A stretch of DNA of 23,263 bases from Reticulitermes lucifugus (Eukaryota; Arthropoda; Insecta; Blattodea; Rhinotermitidae), in contig JAKCWW010000901.1 of NCBI GenBank assembly GCA_026260175.1, positions 64,514 to 87,776 of the forward strand, in the 5' to 3' direction. Shown in pieces: positions 1 through 10,129 of the stretch (positions within the stretch are counted from its first letter, which is position 1; each line of letters opens with the position of its first letter). Under the pieces are notes generated by a model. It was not told where the DNA came from. It ran no database searches and saw only the letters and a list, made by a program, of their open reading frames with translations. A program made the translations under genes and the position numbers.

Positions 1-113
1 TTAGTCACATGTTAGCTTCTCATGTTAACTTTGTTCTGTGGAGATAGTTTAGTCACATGTTAGTTTCTCATTTTAGCTTTGTTCTGTGGAGATAGTTTAG
101 TCACATGTTAGTT
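1..113. repeat. 48-bp tandem repeat, 2.3 copies, cut by window start
   Basis: TTAGTCACATGTTAG recurs at 1, 49 and 97, exactly 48 bp apart. The intervening GTTCTGTGGAGATAGT is identical in the two full units; the middle part differs by a few bases. The third copy breaks off after about 17 bases, so this is the right edge of a minisatellite that probably continues to the left. Confidence 0.9.
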
Positions 114-658
114 TATATCGGGCCGCGTTGCTACCACTTTTTCCTGTGAAATTGATGGAAAAACCCAAAGACGTAAAGGGTCCTTTGAAATGTCCAGTTC
201 GGAGAACGTCAGTAAAATCAGGCACGAAGTTTCCGTTCGCCGGCAGACAGCTGGTGCATTTCCTCGCAACGCAGCTAGCACGGGCAACATGATTTCAACG
301 TAATACGAGTAACGGGGAGGAAGGTATTTTTCTGTGCGTGCGTTGGCTGGAGCGTTTAATTAATAATGGCGGTGATAATTTTGACAACCTGCTGTCATGA
401 TGAGTATTTAAGAGGTTTTTCTCATGTAATGCAGAAGCGCTCTTACACCTGTCGTTCATTGTGCATCAGTGACGTATTGGACCATTACGTAACAGCGAAT
501 ATTAAATAACACTCATTTGTCGTGGGAAACTTATTATGACAGTCCTGTAATATAACACGTGTGTGTGTGATGAATGTCCAAATAATACAAGCTTAATGGA
601 ACCCAGAGTTGTAAAAATTGGCTATTATGAATCCCTATCCTGAGTCACATGACTCGAG
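114..658. other. AT-rich non-coding sequence
   Basis: A short GT run lies at 559-569. I see no gene, tRNA or recognisable repeat. Confidence 0.5.
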
Positions 659-727
659 GACAATCCTAACATTAAGATCCATTTTAGTGTTAGTCTCCTA
701 CCTACACGTAGGGTTTGCAAGTTTGCC
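659..727 (-). mobile_element. LINE 3'-end fragment 1
   Basis: Read on the - strand this gives GKLANPTCR*ETNTKMDLN, a decayed form of the LINE C-terminal motif GKPxGxRxxGRPxxRWEDNIKMDL. Only the last part of the reverse-transcriptase frame is present, with a stop. The motif consensus is from memory of insect non-LTR retrotransposons. Confidence 0.5.
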
Positions 728-940
728 ATTTTTTACATGAGTGTTACATACGTGCCCAGTTTTCTTTCAATTGGTTTGATTACCCTTATTTAAAAGTGAA
801 AATTAAGAAGTTTCTCATTGTGTGATTTTATCCAGTCCTTTATTCCGTTTCTCTTGGCTTCAGATGGGTTTACTCTTGCAGATTACTGTCATCTGGAACA
901 TGGACTCGTGTAGTCTGGTAAAAATATAGTGAATTTTCAG

Positions 941-1280
941 ATATAAGTTGATTTATACCAACTACTGCACGCCAATTACATATATTCATTCTATATACTC
1001 CTACATGTTTCGGCTGACATTTTCAGCCATCATCAGGCAGTCATTCTCTATAGACTCACGCAGTATGCAGCGTGTCACTGAACGGTAAATTATATACATA
1101 TATTACAGCTGTAGTTATGAAACACAATAAAAACCATAAAACCCGGTGTGTTGGTACATAAAATGTTTAGATATAAAACACGTATGTAAATGTCTGTTTC
1201 CAAACATCTGTTTCGGACAACTTGCAGTTTTGTGGGGTGGAGACCTGTAATACTATACAATCGATATAAGTGATTTAAAA
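941..1280 (-). repeat. Left inverted arm of the foldback element
   Basis: This is the reverse complement of 1651-1951 over nearly its whole length, for example CACACCGGG near 1741-1750 against CCCGGTGTG near 1142-1150. It includes an extra segment (about 1150-1205) absent from the right arm. Confidence 0.85.
1007..1036 (-). ncRNA. Hammerhead-ribozyme-like core (left arm)
   Basis: The mirror copy of the right-arm motif: GTTTC (1007-1011), GGCTGA...TCAGCC and TCATCAG (1030-1036) on the + strand read as CTGATGA-stem-GAAAC on the - strand. Core and stem II are identical to the right arm. Confidence 0.4.
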
Positions 1281-1650
1281 TTTTTTTGAATTTGAAAATA
1301 TGAAAAATTGCTACGTATTAATATATGAATAGACCAACTGTATGTTAATTTGAGTTATTGTTTTAACCTATTTTTAATGGCTGCATTTTTCGTGTTTTGA
1401 CTTTGTTTATTATTACCAGTCATCTTTATGTTCATGTAATTAGATGTTAATTGGTAGTTTCTTCATAATGTATTGAACCATATTGCTGTGTTTTTCTTTA
1501 ATGGTTTATTTTTGGTGTTGGTGAAACTATGTATAGTTTTTGCCTGTTGGGCATTTGTATACTTAATATTATACATATTCCGTGTAGTTGTTTTACATAT
1601 ATAAGTTTATTTATACCAACTACTGCACACCAATTTCATATATTCACTCA

Positions 1651-1951
1651 TTTTAAACTATTTCAAATCACTTATATCGATTTATAATATTACAGGTCTC
1701 CGCCGCACAAAACTGTAAGTTGTCTGAGACAGATGTGACCAACACACCGGGTTTTATGGTTTTTATTGTGTTTCATAACTACGGCTGTAATATATGTATA
1801 TAATTTACCGTTCAGTGACACGCTGCATACTGCGTGAGTCTATAGAGAATGACTGCCTGATGATGGCTGAAAATGTCAGCCGAAACATGTAGGAGTATAT
1901 AGAATGAATATATGTAATTGGCGTGCAGTAGTTGGTATAAATCAACTTACA
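1651..1951 (+). repeat. Right inverted arm of the foldback element
   Basis: Partner of 941-1280. About 35 bases of further terminal sequence (1952-1986) are missing from the left arm but present in the internal copy at 1564-1646, which suggests that the left end is truncated. Confidence 0.85.
1857..1890 (+). ncRNA. Hammerhead-ribozyme-like core (right arm)
   Basis: CTGATGA (1857-1863) is followed by stem GGCTGA/TCAGCC (1865-1870 with 1876-1881) closed by AAATG, then GAAA (1882-1885) and CATGT. This matches CUGANGA-stem II-GAAA apart from one unpaired T at 1864. A stem III can be drawn between ACATGT (1885-1890) and ATATGT further on, but I could not draw a convincing stem I, so activity is doubtful. 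Hammerheads are known in Penelope-like elements and retrozymes. Confidence 0.4.
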
Positions 1952-1986
1952 TACGTAAAACAACTTCACGGAATATGTATAATATT

Positions 1987-2880
1987 GAATTTCCAGACTT
2001 TGTTGTTTTTAATCTAAAATTTATGAAAAATGAAGTACTAGTCATGAGAAAATAACAGGGTTTTAGTGATTAGCCCGAAATCGATTTACTTATATCCGCA
2101 GCGTTTTCATTTTCAGGGAAGCAGGTTTTACGTTGGAAGAGTGTGAAATTCTTAGAATATGTAGGTTAAAATGAAAATTATTAAACGTATTAATGAGAAT
2201 TATTTCACGTTTGTTTCATGTCAGATATAAATTAAAGTACGTTCAGTTTGGTAACCTGTATTATATAGGTGCTTTTCAAACTTCCACGATTTTATCGAAA
2301 AAAAAAAGAAATTGACGCAAATGGAAATTTGAATGTTATTAATTGTTTGTATCCGATATATTTTAGTCGTTACAGTCTTAGTATCGCAGTTTCATGGTTC
2401 ATCGCATAGGGCCTACTGTTTTCGAGACATCTGGTTGTTATAGGTGACGCGTAGATTTAGTCATATAAATGTGGTTAATTGAATCACTACAGAATATTAT
2501 TCCTGTAAATTAGCACCAGACAGGTAAGAAGTCCGTGAATGTAACAATAAACAGAAAAGTCTTGGGAACAGTTTGTAAGAATGATACACAAGTCGATTGT
2601 AAGAGAGTTTGTGGTGCTGCGTGGAAATTGGAGAAAAGTTACAAAGAGATGGAATAAGATTGCAAGAGAACATAAAAGAGGGAAGGAGGATGCTGCAGGA
2701 TGGGGTGAGAAGAGAATAAAGACATAAATGACGGGAAGAATGATGTTTCGGATGAGGAAATTCGTCACGGATTTTAAACGCGAATGATTTCAAAACCACT
2801 CAAGAAAGTAAACTTGCGGGAATAATTGTTGTGTAATTGTGTCGCTTGGTGTAACGAGCGGCTTGACAGCTGAGTGAAGG
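1987..2880. other. AT-rich sequence, no gene seen
   Basis: An A-run lies at about 2299-2308. The + strand at 2530-2760 is strongly purine-rich, which depletes stops on the other strand and yields two overlapping ~95-codon frames (2487-2768 and 2497-2799). Neither resembles a protein. Confidence 0.5.
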
Positions 2881-2888
2881 CTTCACAG

Positions 2889-2913
2889 TTCTTCTTCTTC
2901 TTCTTCTTCTTCT
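2889..2913. repeat. (TTC)n microsatellite
   Basis: About eight uninterrupted TTC units, with a further broken TCTTCTTC after 2918. Confidence 0.95.
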
Positions 2914-3026
2914 ATGCTCTTCTTCTTTGCTTCCATTCGCAGTTCTAACTCGCGGCACTGCAGGAATGGAATGTACCAGTACTTGATGCTCAGATGTTAC
3001 ATCAGCGTATGAATTACTGCAGATGT

Positions 3027-3092
3027 TACTACTACTATTACTACCACTACTGCTGCTGCTACTGGCTCTACTACTAATAATTATAATACTAA
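3027..3092. repeat. Imperfect (ACT)n/(GCT)n microsatellite
   Basis: TACTACTACTATTACTACC passes into CTGCTGCTGCTACT and then CTACTACTAATAAT. It is interrupted and clearly triplet-periodic. Confidence 0.9.
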
Positions 3093-3197
3093 TGCTTGTG
3101 GTTGTCTGCTTGATGGCACCGTGTGGTCTGGTAGGGGTTATTAACTTTTCGAAGGAACATTTTGAACCTACGTAGAATAAGGAACATACGTTATTTG

Positions 3198-3228
3198 GAT
3201 GATGATGATGAAGATGATGATGATGAAG
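3198..3228. repeat. (GAT)n microsatellite
   Basis: GATGATGATGATGAA followed by GATGATGATGATGAA. It is the third triplet repeat within 340 bp. Confidence 0.95.
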
Positions 3229-3384
3229 GTAACAGTAATAATCATTTTATCGGAAAGCCCTTCCAAATCTGATAGTCGTTTCGGTGGTCAAGACATTTTC
3301 CGTCCTTCATGACAGCAAATGATCAAATTTTGTGTCGACAAGGATATTTTAGTAGATCCTGAGCCAGCTGAATCCAGTCGCAAT

Positions 3385-3605
3385 GTAAGGTCCATTTTAA
3401 TATTATTCTACCATCTAGGCCTAGCTTTTGGAACTAGTATTTTCTCTGCAAAGTTTCTCACTGAGTTTGTGTATGAATTTCTATATATGCCCGATGTTAT
3501 CCTTGCTACATTTGCTAATATTCGTTCCGCCTTGATTTCACTCAAACTGATAGGCTTAATGTTTAATGACGTGTACAAATTATGATTCTCCTCGTTATGT
3601 AACAT
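3385..3605 (-). mobile_element. LINE 3'-end fragment 2 (reverse-transcriptase C-terminus)
   Basis: The - strand frame begins LHNEENHNLYTSLNI, continues through ILANVARI and ends PRW*NNIKMD. This follows the order of the insect LINE C-terminus I recall: LHNEELHxLYSSPNI, then WAGHVARM, then RRWEDNIKMD. A stop falls right after the W of the last motif and the middle is degraded. The unrelated-looking 88-codon + strand frame at 3319-3585 is its antisense shadow. Confidence 0.65.
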
Positions 3606-3645
3606 TCACCAGCCGCTTATTACTTCCTCCGTTTTACGTGCAAAT

Positions 3646-3661
3646 ATTATATATATATATA
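3646..3661. repeat. (AT)n microsatellite
   Basis: Uninterrupted run of TA/AT dinucleotides. Confidence 0.9.
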
Positions 3662-4435
3662 TCAAAGACACCCACTGAAGCATAATCACCGGGTGACAGA
3701 TTATTCATTAACACAGTTTATTCCGGCCGTATTCAGACCGCCTCTTTTTTTAACTCAAGACATACTCCCGGGCTTCACATTCTATAGGGTCATTATTCTA
3801 TACATCGACGATTGCTAGTCAGTTCCCTTCAGCTCGTTTTATGTTATACAAGCACACTAAACGGCTGGCTTGCACGCTGATTATTGAAGGACGAATGTGT
3901 CATCTCTTAGTCGCTGTGCGCATATCATTTGGTATATAAGTTAAATAATATTGCTACAGGAAGTGCCGTGTAAATTCGTAAAACGATTTACAAATACGTA
4001 GAAAGTTTTCTAACGACAGGTTCCGTTCTCGAGAGGAAGTGAACACGAACAAGACACAATATCAAATAACTGTAATTCACTAGCTCTACGAGACAGATCG
4101 TAAAGCAAGATTGAATTTGTGACCCGGTACCTCCATAAGGTGCAAGATGGAGAAACAGACTCCGCAGTGGTTCTGTTTATCTATGATATTTGGTTTCAAA
4201 TTATGGATATGTGAACTCTCAGAATAATAGTTTTCCCTTGGTAATCCACTAATTTTCTTTACATGATTTTGAAGTTGGTGTCTGTGATAGGTTATGAGTG
4301 CAAATAGGATTGTTGCGCATATTTTTTGCCGAGGTAAAATTTACACCGATAGCACACGCACTCTGATTCCATTTTTGAACACCTGTCTGACTATGAAAGA
4401 ACTTTTTTCAGCAATATAGTGCAAGCAAGAGTGTG
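3662..4435. other. No gene seen
   Basis: Mixed-composition non-coding sequence without long frames, tRNA boxes or obvious repeats. Confidence 0.5.
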
Positions 4436-4835
4436 CGTCATTTAGACAGTGTTTCTGGTGACAATAGTAGGCAGGGGATTGTGGCCTCCTCGTCTGTCAG
4501 ATCTCGATCTTTGTGATCGATTTTACTTGTGAAGCGTGTTGAAGTATGGTGTGTATAGCGTAGATCTTGGCACTGCAGACGATCTGAAAGAAAGCCTTTA
4601 GAATACAGTGTTTTCCATTTTACCAGCAGAACGTAGTCGCGCAATAAACAGGTTGCCTGTTATATGTGACGCATTACTGCGAGATGAAGAAAGCCACTTT
4701 CGACACCTTGAGGTATGGTGGGTGACAATGCTAACTACAGCTGGTTGACTTAAAATGCTTAAACACCGTTCACGGTAAATTGGAAGAGCGGTGATCCCTG
4801 CACTGCCTGCCGTCACGCGAAACCGTCAGAATGTA
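4436..4835 (-). repeat. Possible old interspersed repeat
   Basis: The base composition is more balanced than in the flanks, and two overlapping - strand frames (4598-4816 and 4438-4644) run into one another across a frame change near 4600-4640. Wording such as KMENTVF and GFLSDRLQCQDLRY reminds me of text seen in blattodean predicted proteins. I cannot name the element and the resemblance is from memory only. No conserved domain is visible. Confidence 0.3.
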
Positions 4836-5849
4836 GAGTTATGCTTTACTCGTATATCAGATAAGGAATGTTTCTATAAAATCCTCTGCACTAATAAAGG
4901 AAAAGTAATGATTCTGTGTGCGTGTATAATATACTATTTAGCTATTTAACTTCAATTTAAAGAACTGTAACAGCATAATTTCTATTTATAGGCCCCTGCA
5001 ACCAAAGTTTGAGCGTCTAAATTTTTTTAACATTGTCCATACCGTGTACGTGCGTATATTACAATAATATTACAATATTGCAAGTACAGTATTACAATAG
5101 TGGTGTACAAATGCACCGAAATATGTCGGGGTTTATACAAAAGTGATTGCATATTGTGTTTTAAGACTGTGTACGAGTTGTTGTTAATATATATTACTGT
5201 AAATCTTTTTTAAAGAAACAAAAAGAAAGCTTTAAACAATTGCATGTTACGGTATTAGTTAATATCTCAGGTGCGCTGTTACTAAGGAAACATCCGCCGG
5301 AGTAGAAAGGCAGGGACGTGATAACAGCTTACTGACGTCGAGAGAACCTAAAAGTGAACACGTGAAGGTGTTGACACGGGAGATAAACAATGGTGTCTGA
5401 AATAGCTCAAAATAATTGCCCATATTTACGGGTTACTTAAGTGCGTAAAATTTATATTGAAAAATTTATTCTCTAAATTTTTATAAGAAATATTTATGGG
5501 CTTCACCATTGGTTTTGATAAATACAGGATTATAACATATATCATATAACGTTTTCTAAATTCAGTTGCTCAGTATAATTTAGTAAGGATGTTAATGCTA
5601 TCCTAAAATGGTACCTATACTTTCCTACAGGTGCAATACTCCTTTCCCGTCTTCTCGCTGCCAAACAATCCTGTTGGCACGTTGCAAGCCTTGTTATACA
5701 TTTATAGACTGGCACTTTGTCTCAGAAAGTTTCGTCATCCGTGAACTGCAACTTCGTGGTTAAGCTTGGGTGAATGTGTTTCATATATAGATGTATATTA
5801 CAACGGTGTGGAATTACACATTAACATATAAATGTTTTCCTCACCACCT
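4836..5849. other. AT-rich sequence, no gene seen
   Basis: Short irregular repetition of ATTACAATA at about 5059-5100. Otherwise featureless. Confidence 0.5.
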
Positions 5850-5940
5850 CTTATCAAAACCCCTTAATCTGTGTTCTTCTCTGAATGTGAGAACTCAAGT
5901 GTCACATCCATTCACAACAGGTAAAATATTGGAAAGTCTG
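5850..5940 (-). mobile_element. LINE fragment 3 (upstream part of the RT C-terminal region)
   Basis: The - strand gives PVVNGCDT*VLTFREEHRL and then RGFDK, clearly related to the LINE segment LPVVLYGCETWTLTLREEHRLRVFENK. The stop replaces the expected W. The segment normally lies upstream of the parts seen in the other fragments. The + strand frame at 5791-6057 is antisense to it. Confidence 0.65.
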
Positions 5941-6380
5941 TATTTCCAGAAAATTGTGTCGTTTTATGGTCACAGTTTTGCACTACATCTTGATGCACTG
6001 AACTTACAATTGGCTGAGACTTACCTATATGTGATGATTGTGGGATATCTCCATTAAAAGTCGTTTAAATCCTACAAATTCAGATTCTCATATATATTGC
6101 CTCGCATCTGTGGTAGAAAGCATTATCAGATATTAATAATTTTTCTTATTTTGATCTTAAGTTTTCAGTTACGAATTTTTATTTGCTGTATAGGTATTCC
6201 GTTGTGTCTATATCCTACATATGTTTTGCTTTTAATGAGCTGGACGACCCGTACCAGAAATGAGGATCACTGACCAATTAATACAAGTTCTTGAGTTGAG
6301 TTATAAGCAGACTGAATATGTGTCTTCGATACACGGATTGGAATCCAGGATCATCATATTTGTATTCTTCTGGAACCTTA
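5941..6380. other. AT-rich sequence, no gene seen
   Basis: No repeat or gene signal recognised. Confidence 0.5.
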
Positions 6381-6442
6381 TTAAACAGTTGAAATATATT
6401 CAATATTTCGTTTAAACAGTTGAAATATATTCAATATTTCGT
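6381..6442. repeat. 31-bp perfect tandem duplication
   Basis: 6381-6411 and 6412-6442 are identical (TTAAACAGTTGAAATATATT...). Perfect identity suggests a recent event or an assembly slip. Confidence 0.95.
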
Positions 6443-6534
6443 TTACCTTGACTCTAATAGAGGACGTGGATATATTTGACACGGTTAATATCAAATTCAG
6501 CCATTGACACTATTCTTTGGGCGTAGCCTCCCCC

Positions 6535-6735
6535 GCTTTTTCTCAAAATATATTTCTCTCAGGTCCATTTTATGTTAGAATTCCAACGCCTTGTCAGTCT
6601 TCTTATTTCATTTCTTTAATAAATTTCTTCGCCAAAATTTCTTATGCATTTCTTCTTACCTGTGTCCGAAGTATATGTCCAGCTCATCGCAGTCTTCTAT
6701 ATTTCACTCTCGAAAAAATTCTAGGTGACTTGTAA
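6535..6735 (-). mobile_element. LINE 3'-end fragment 4
   Basis: The - strand reads RRLR*AGHILRT, then RRNA*EILAKK, and ends in RWNSNIKW, matching RRLRWAGHVARM, SRNAYKVLVGK and RWEDNIKMD in order, with stops and a small frame change. The 72-codon + strand frame at 6517-6735 is its shadow. Confidence 0.6.
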
Positions 6736-6754
6736 TAATAATATTGAATAATAT

Positions 6755-7010
6755 TGCTTGTGGTTGCCCGCCAGTGACCAGCTCAGCTTACTGGCGCGCT
6801 GTAATTATTCTGGCAGCTCTACCTGGTTTTGCTAAGGGATTAGGCAAAATTGCGTCTACTTGTCTTGTATGAAGGCAAACACAGGAGGAATAATCCAGCC
6901 AAGTGGCCGGCAGCTGCAGGTTCCGGAGGTGAACTGCTCTTGTTTGCACAGGATGGTAAGGGTGTTGAACCAACATTCGTTAAATTTGCTATCGTTTGGT
7001 AATCAAAGCC
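6755..7010. other. GC-balanced island, possible repeat or exon
   Basis: This block is distinctly richer in G+C than its neighbours, and frames of 60 to 66 codons cross it on both strands (6860-7060 +, 6840-7022 - and 6788-6976 -). No protein family is recognisable and there is no clear pair of splice sites. An old transposable-element piece seems likeliest. Confidence 0.3.
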
Positions 7011-7590
7011 TTCCATGCACACGTTCCATGATATACGAGTATTGTAAGTGGAAAATTTAAATGGTTTGTAGTATACTGTGTAGGCTATAATTACACGTGT
7101 TAGTTTAAAAGTTCCGTTATTTCAAATATTCGGCGCTCTTCACAGTAAACATACAATTATATCATCGCATGAGAAGACATTGCATTTGCAAGTGCACGTT
7201 GAAGTTTCAAGTATATGTGCAGTTTTGATATTCAACCTTTGCAATCATAATCTAAATGCGTTTTGTTCAAGAAATTGTTATAATCTTACTCAGATTCCGA
7301 GGGAAAATTTTTTAATTGTTGGAGAATGTGATTAGAAATAGAGACGCTAACTACTTTTCTTCTTATTTTGTTAAATATTTGCCACAAAGGGATCTGAATG
7401 CCTAAAGACTTAAGTATGTAAAATTATAGATTTTGCTACGCATTTGTTTATGAATTTGTCTGAAACCCCAAGGAAGAAGCACATATTGACGCTGTCGAGT
7501 TTGTGGATTTGAGAGTAATGTTGACTTAAAGGATGAAATAGCAGAGGGCTGGACAAAATTGTATTGCTTCCTAGTTTTTCATATTTACCA
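7011..7590. other. AT-rich sequence, no gene seen
   Basis: No features recognised. Confidence 0.5.
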
Positions 7591-7745
7591 TGTGTTATTA
7601 GATCTATCAGTCAAGAAGGATAAAACAGGTGGGACATGTAGCATGAATGGGTTTGACAAGAAATGAATAAAAGATTTTGGCCAGAAAATCTGAAGAGGAG
7701 CACAATTTATGATGAGGGAATAATATTAAAATGCGTCTTACAATA
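7591..7745 (+). mobile_element. LINE 3'-end fragment 5 (only copy on the + strand)
   Basis: The + strand gives GHVA*MGLTRNE*KILARKS, then EEHNL and GNNIKMRLT, colinear with WAGHVARMGESRNAYKVLVGK and RWEDNIKMDL. Two stops, a degraded middle and loss of the GRPRRRW block show an old copy. Confidence 0.6.
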
Positions 7746-9550
7746 ATAAATTCGAATTTTTAGGTCGGATTCTATTTTGTGAAGATATACAATATAGGCA
7801 GGATCTTGATTTTCTGAACATGGCAATGAATCTTTCGGTTCCATAACAGTGTAGATTTCCTTGAGAAGCTAAAAAATTATTAATTTATCCGTCCTTATGT
7901 ACAAGGACAACATTATCTGTCACTTTAACTTCACAAATACTATTGGTTACCACAAGAGATTTGTGTAAAAGAGAGGTTATGAACAGGCGCAAACCGTTCA
8001 AGGGAGAAGGAAACCAGCCTCTACTACCTGGGGTTTCGCCTGATCTGAGAATTTAATTAATTGCGCAGACAGACAGACAAACATCTTTTCTAAGATCCTT
8101 GTAGTATTCGCATGTTAAAGCTTCGTCTTTAATCTGTAATATGTCCATGCAGCCCTACTGCAGAGCGGAGCACCGCGTGGCTAATTCGCTGATGGCGACA
8201 GTTTGTGGAAGAATGGTGGTATAATTAGAAGCCTACTTATTCCAGATTCTTGGAAAGCTTATTAAATTGACGAGCTTAATAAAAGCTCAGAACTGCATAA
8301 TGCAGAAAGGCTTTTAACAATCCCCTCTTGTTACATAGGGGAAGATCTTACTCTCGTGCCTTTTAAGACCCTAACAAGACATGTTTTTCTTAATCTCTTA
8401 CACAAAATTAAAATTATTATGCCGTTTAAGTGAGAATGAGAAGCGGATTTCCTTGGATCTTCACCACATCCTAAATGCGAACAATCTTCAACATCTCCCT
8501 CTTGAATATCGTCGTAGAACTCAGAGAAAACTTTCAACATATAGCTAGGCATTTCAAACTTGGAAGTTAGTTCGAAACAAGTTTTCTCTAAATAACAATG
8601 GGTTTAAGGATTCGGGACATTCGAAATTTGATTATTTTGTCAGTACTGCTTTCCGAATTATGAACAAAATAATACACAGCTGTAATCATCATTTATGGCT
8701 ACTGTATTCCAAATTAGCGTTTGTTCATGAAATAATTTTAGTTACTCCCTTATTACATTACTGATGTTCTTTAAACTGGAGGAAAGAATTAGGTGTATTT
8801 TTCTAACTTTCAGTAGCGCTACTTTCCTGTCTTGTTCGAATGTAACTGACAGGATTCTAGCGTCAGTGCATGTTAAAAACTCGTACGGAAATACTATGCA
8901 TATCAATAGATCATATGTAGTCAACAATTACGATTCTCACTATATCATGTAGGTCGCCACTCTACAAGACCTGTAAGACCAACATTTAACGAAATAGGGG
9001 CCACTGTATAGTTAGTTAGTTTTAGGTTTAGTTGTTCCTTAGTTCGGGAGCCGGAATAACCCAATCCATATATTAAATACGTTCCTGACTCAAACAGGAA
9101 AATCAGAATTGGTTTCTAGGCAGGGGCAAGATATTTATTCTTATCTAAACGTCAATACCAAAGGACAAAATGATTTTGTAAATGTAACAGGGAAGTGGAA
9201 AATGTGAAGGATTCTTTATGGTTAAATTAATAGTTCGAGACTAATAAATAAAATCGAGTAATCAGTTTGACGAATGATTTTGATGAATTGTATGTTGGTG
9301 CATTATAACTATTAAAAGATATGAAAAGGCTTGAAGCTTTTGTTACTCATATGAATAAGACACAACACAAGGAAACAAACGGGCGATTCAAAGCTTAAAA
9401 AGTACCGCGAGGAAGCCAAAGATTATACATATGTTGGAAATATAACGATGATGATAGGTGTATCAGGTCTATAAAACTTTGAGGTATGTTTTAATATTGG
9501 TTGGCTATTGATTGATATTTATTTATAAAACTGGATATAAAGGATGGATA
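7746..9550. other. AT-rich sequence, no convincing gene
   Basis: A CAGACAGACAGACAAAC stretch (8066-8082) resembles the GACA-rich tails of insect retroelement fragments, as does the one at 18374-18396. A - strand frame of 73 codons (8331-8552) has a protein-like look but no recognisable motif. Nothing else stands out. Confidence 0.4.
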
Positions 9551-9558
9551 CGGTAGGT

Positions 9559-9581
9559 GGGGTGGGGGGGAGGGGGGCGGG
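9559..9581 (+). other. Potential G-quadruplex
   Basis: The four G-runs are GGGG (9559-9562), G7 (9564-9570), G6 (9572-9577) and GGG (9579-9581), each separated by a single base. Short-loop arrangements like this are predicted to be very stable quadruplexes. It is isolated in AT-rich sequence about 90 bp before a repeat element. Confidence 0.75.
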
Positions 9582-9664
9582 AAGAAACCTGATAGTAGCG
9601 GACGCTGCCTTCTCTACAGTTTGACTCGGCCGATAAATATGATAAAAAAAATGCTTTAGCTAGC

Positions 9665-9835
9665 ATTCAGGCCAGCGTGGTGGCCCTTCTAGCCTCCTGT
9701 AAGTACCGGGGGCTCTTTCCGTGAGCGTAAAGAGGCTGAGGGTTGAAGTTCAGCAGCCACCGCCATCCAGTTCCGAGGTCAAAAACGAGTGGAGCGTTCC
9801 CACACTTCCCCTGTCCTTTCATGTCATGGTGCTTA
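9665..9835 (-). repeat. Interspersed repeat of unknown class
   Basis: A GC-rich block whose - strand translation includes GNAPLVFDLGTGWRW and NPQPLYAHGKSPRY. I recall GTGWRWVVxFTPRPLYPxGKSP-like strings recurring in cockroach and termite predicted proteins, where they are repeat translations rather than real proteins. I do not know the element class, and the boundaries are set by the change in composition. Confidence 0.5.
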
Positions 9836-10129
9836 ATTAAGCACAGGGACTGCTTCACTTTACTTTCCTCTATATTGCTTTCATAACACGAAATTTTTAA
9901 AAAATGAGGACACGAAAATGTACACACTGTGACATAATAACGTCTAGAACTCCGCTTCACTGTCCAGTCTGTCGTACTTAAGAAAACAACGTTTTATTTT
10001 AAAGAGCGATAGTGTACGTCGCTTAGGAGCGCTATACGTCACAAGCTGATGGTAATCCAACTGCTCCATCCTTGTCGACAAACTGAAGCAGCGGATTTGT
10101 GAAGAAATGAAATGACGTAACGCAGCCTA

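Larger units (their letters stand above)
941..1986. mobile_element. Foldback element with ~300-bp inverted arms
   Basis: The left arm (941-1280) and right arm (1651-1951) are inverted copies with few mismatches and one indel: the left arm has about 50 extra bases near 1150-1205. The loop (1281-1650) is AT-rich with no coding capacity. A third partial copy of the terminus lies inside at 1564-1646, in left-arm orientation, matching the reverse complement of 1905-1986. The flanks TGAATTTTCAGA (930-941) and TGAATTTCCAGA (1986-1997) differ by one base and look like a target-site duplication. Each arm holds a hammerhead-like core. The class is uncertain: a Penelope-like terminal repeat, a retrozyme relative or a foldback DNA element are all possible. 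Confidence 0.8.

Noticed and set aside
1780..1960. A complete, canonical hammerhead ribozyme
   Set aside because: Core and stem II fit, but no convincing stem I with a cleavage NUH site was found and there is an extra base before stem II. Kept only as a hammerhead-like core.
2487..2799. Two overlapping ~95-codon - strand frames
   Set aside because: They lie opposite a purine-rich + strand that lacks stops, have no domain or homology I recognise, and neither is favoured over the other.
3319..3585. 88-codon hydrophobic + strand frame that looks like a membrane protein
   Set aside because: The opposite strand carries the decayed LINE C-terminus; the hydrophobic + reading is its antisense shadow.
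8331..8552. 73-codon - strand frame with protein-like composition
   Set aside because: No recognisable domain and no exon signals; not strong enough to call a gene.
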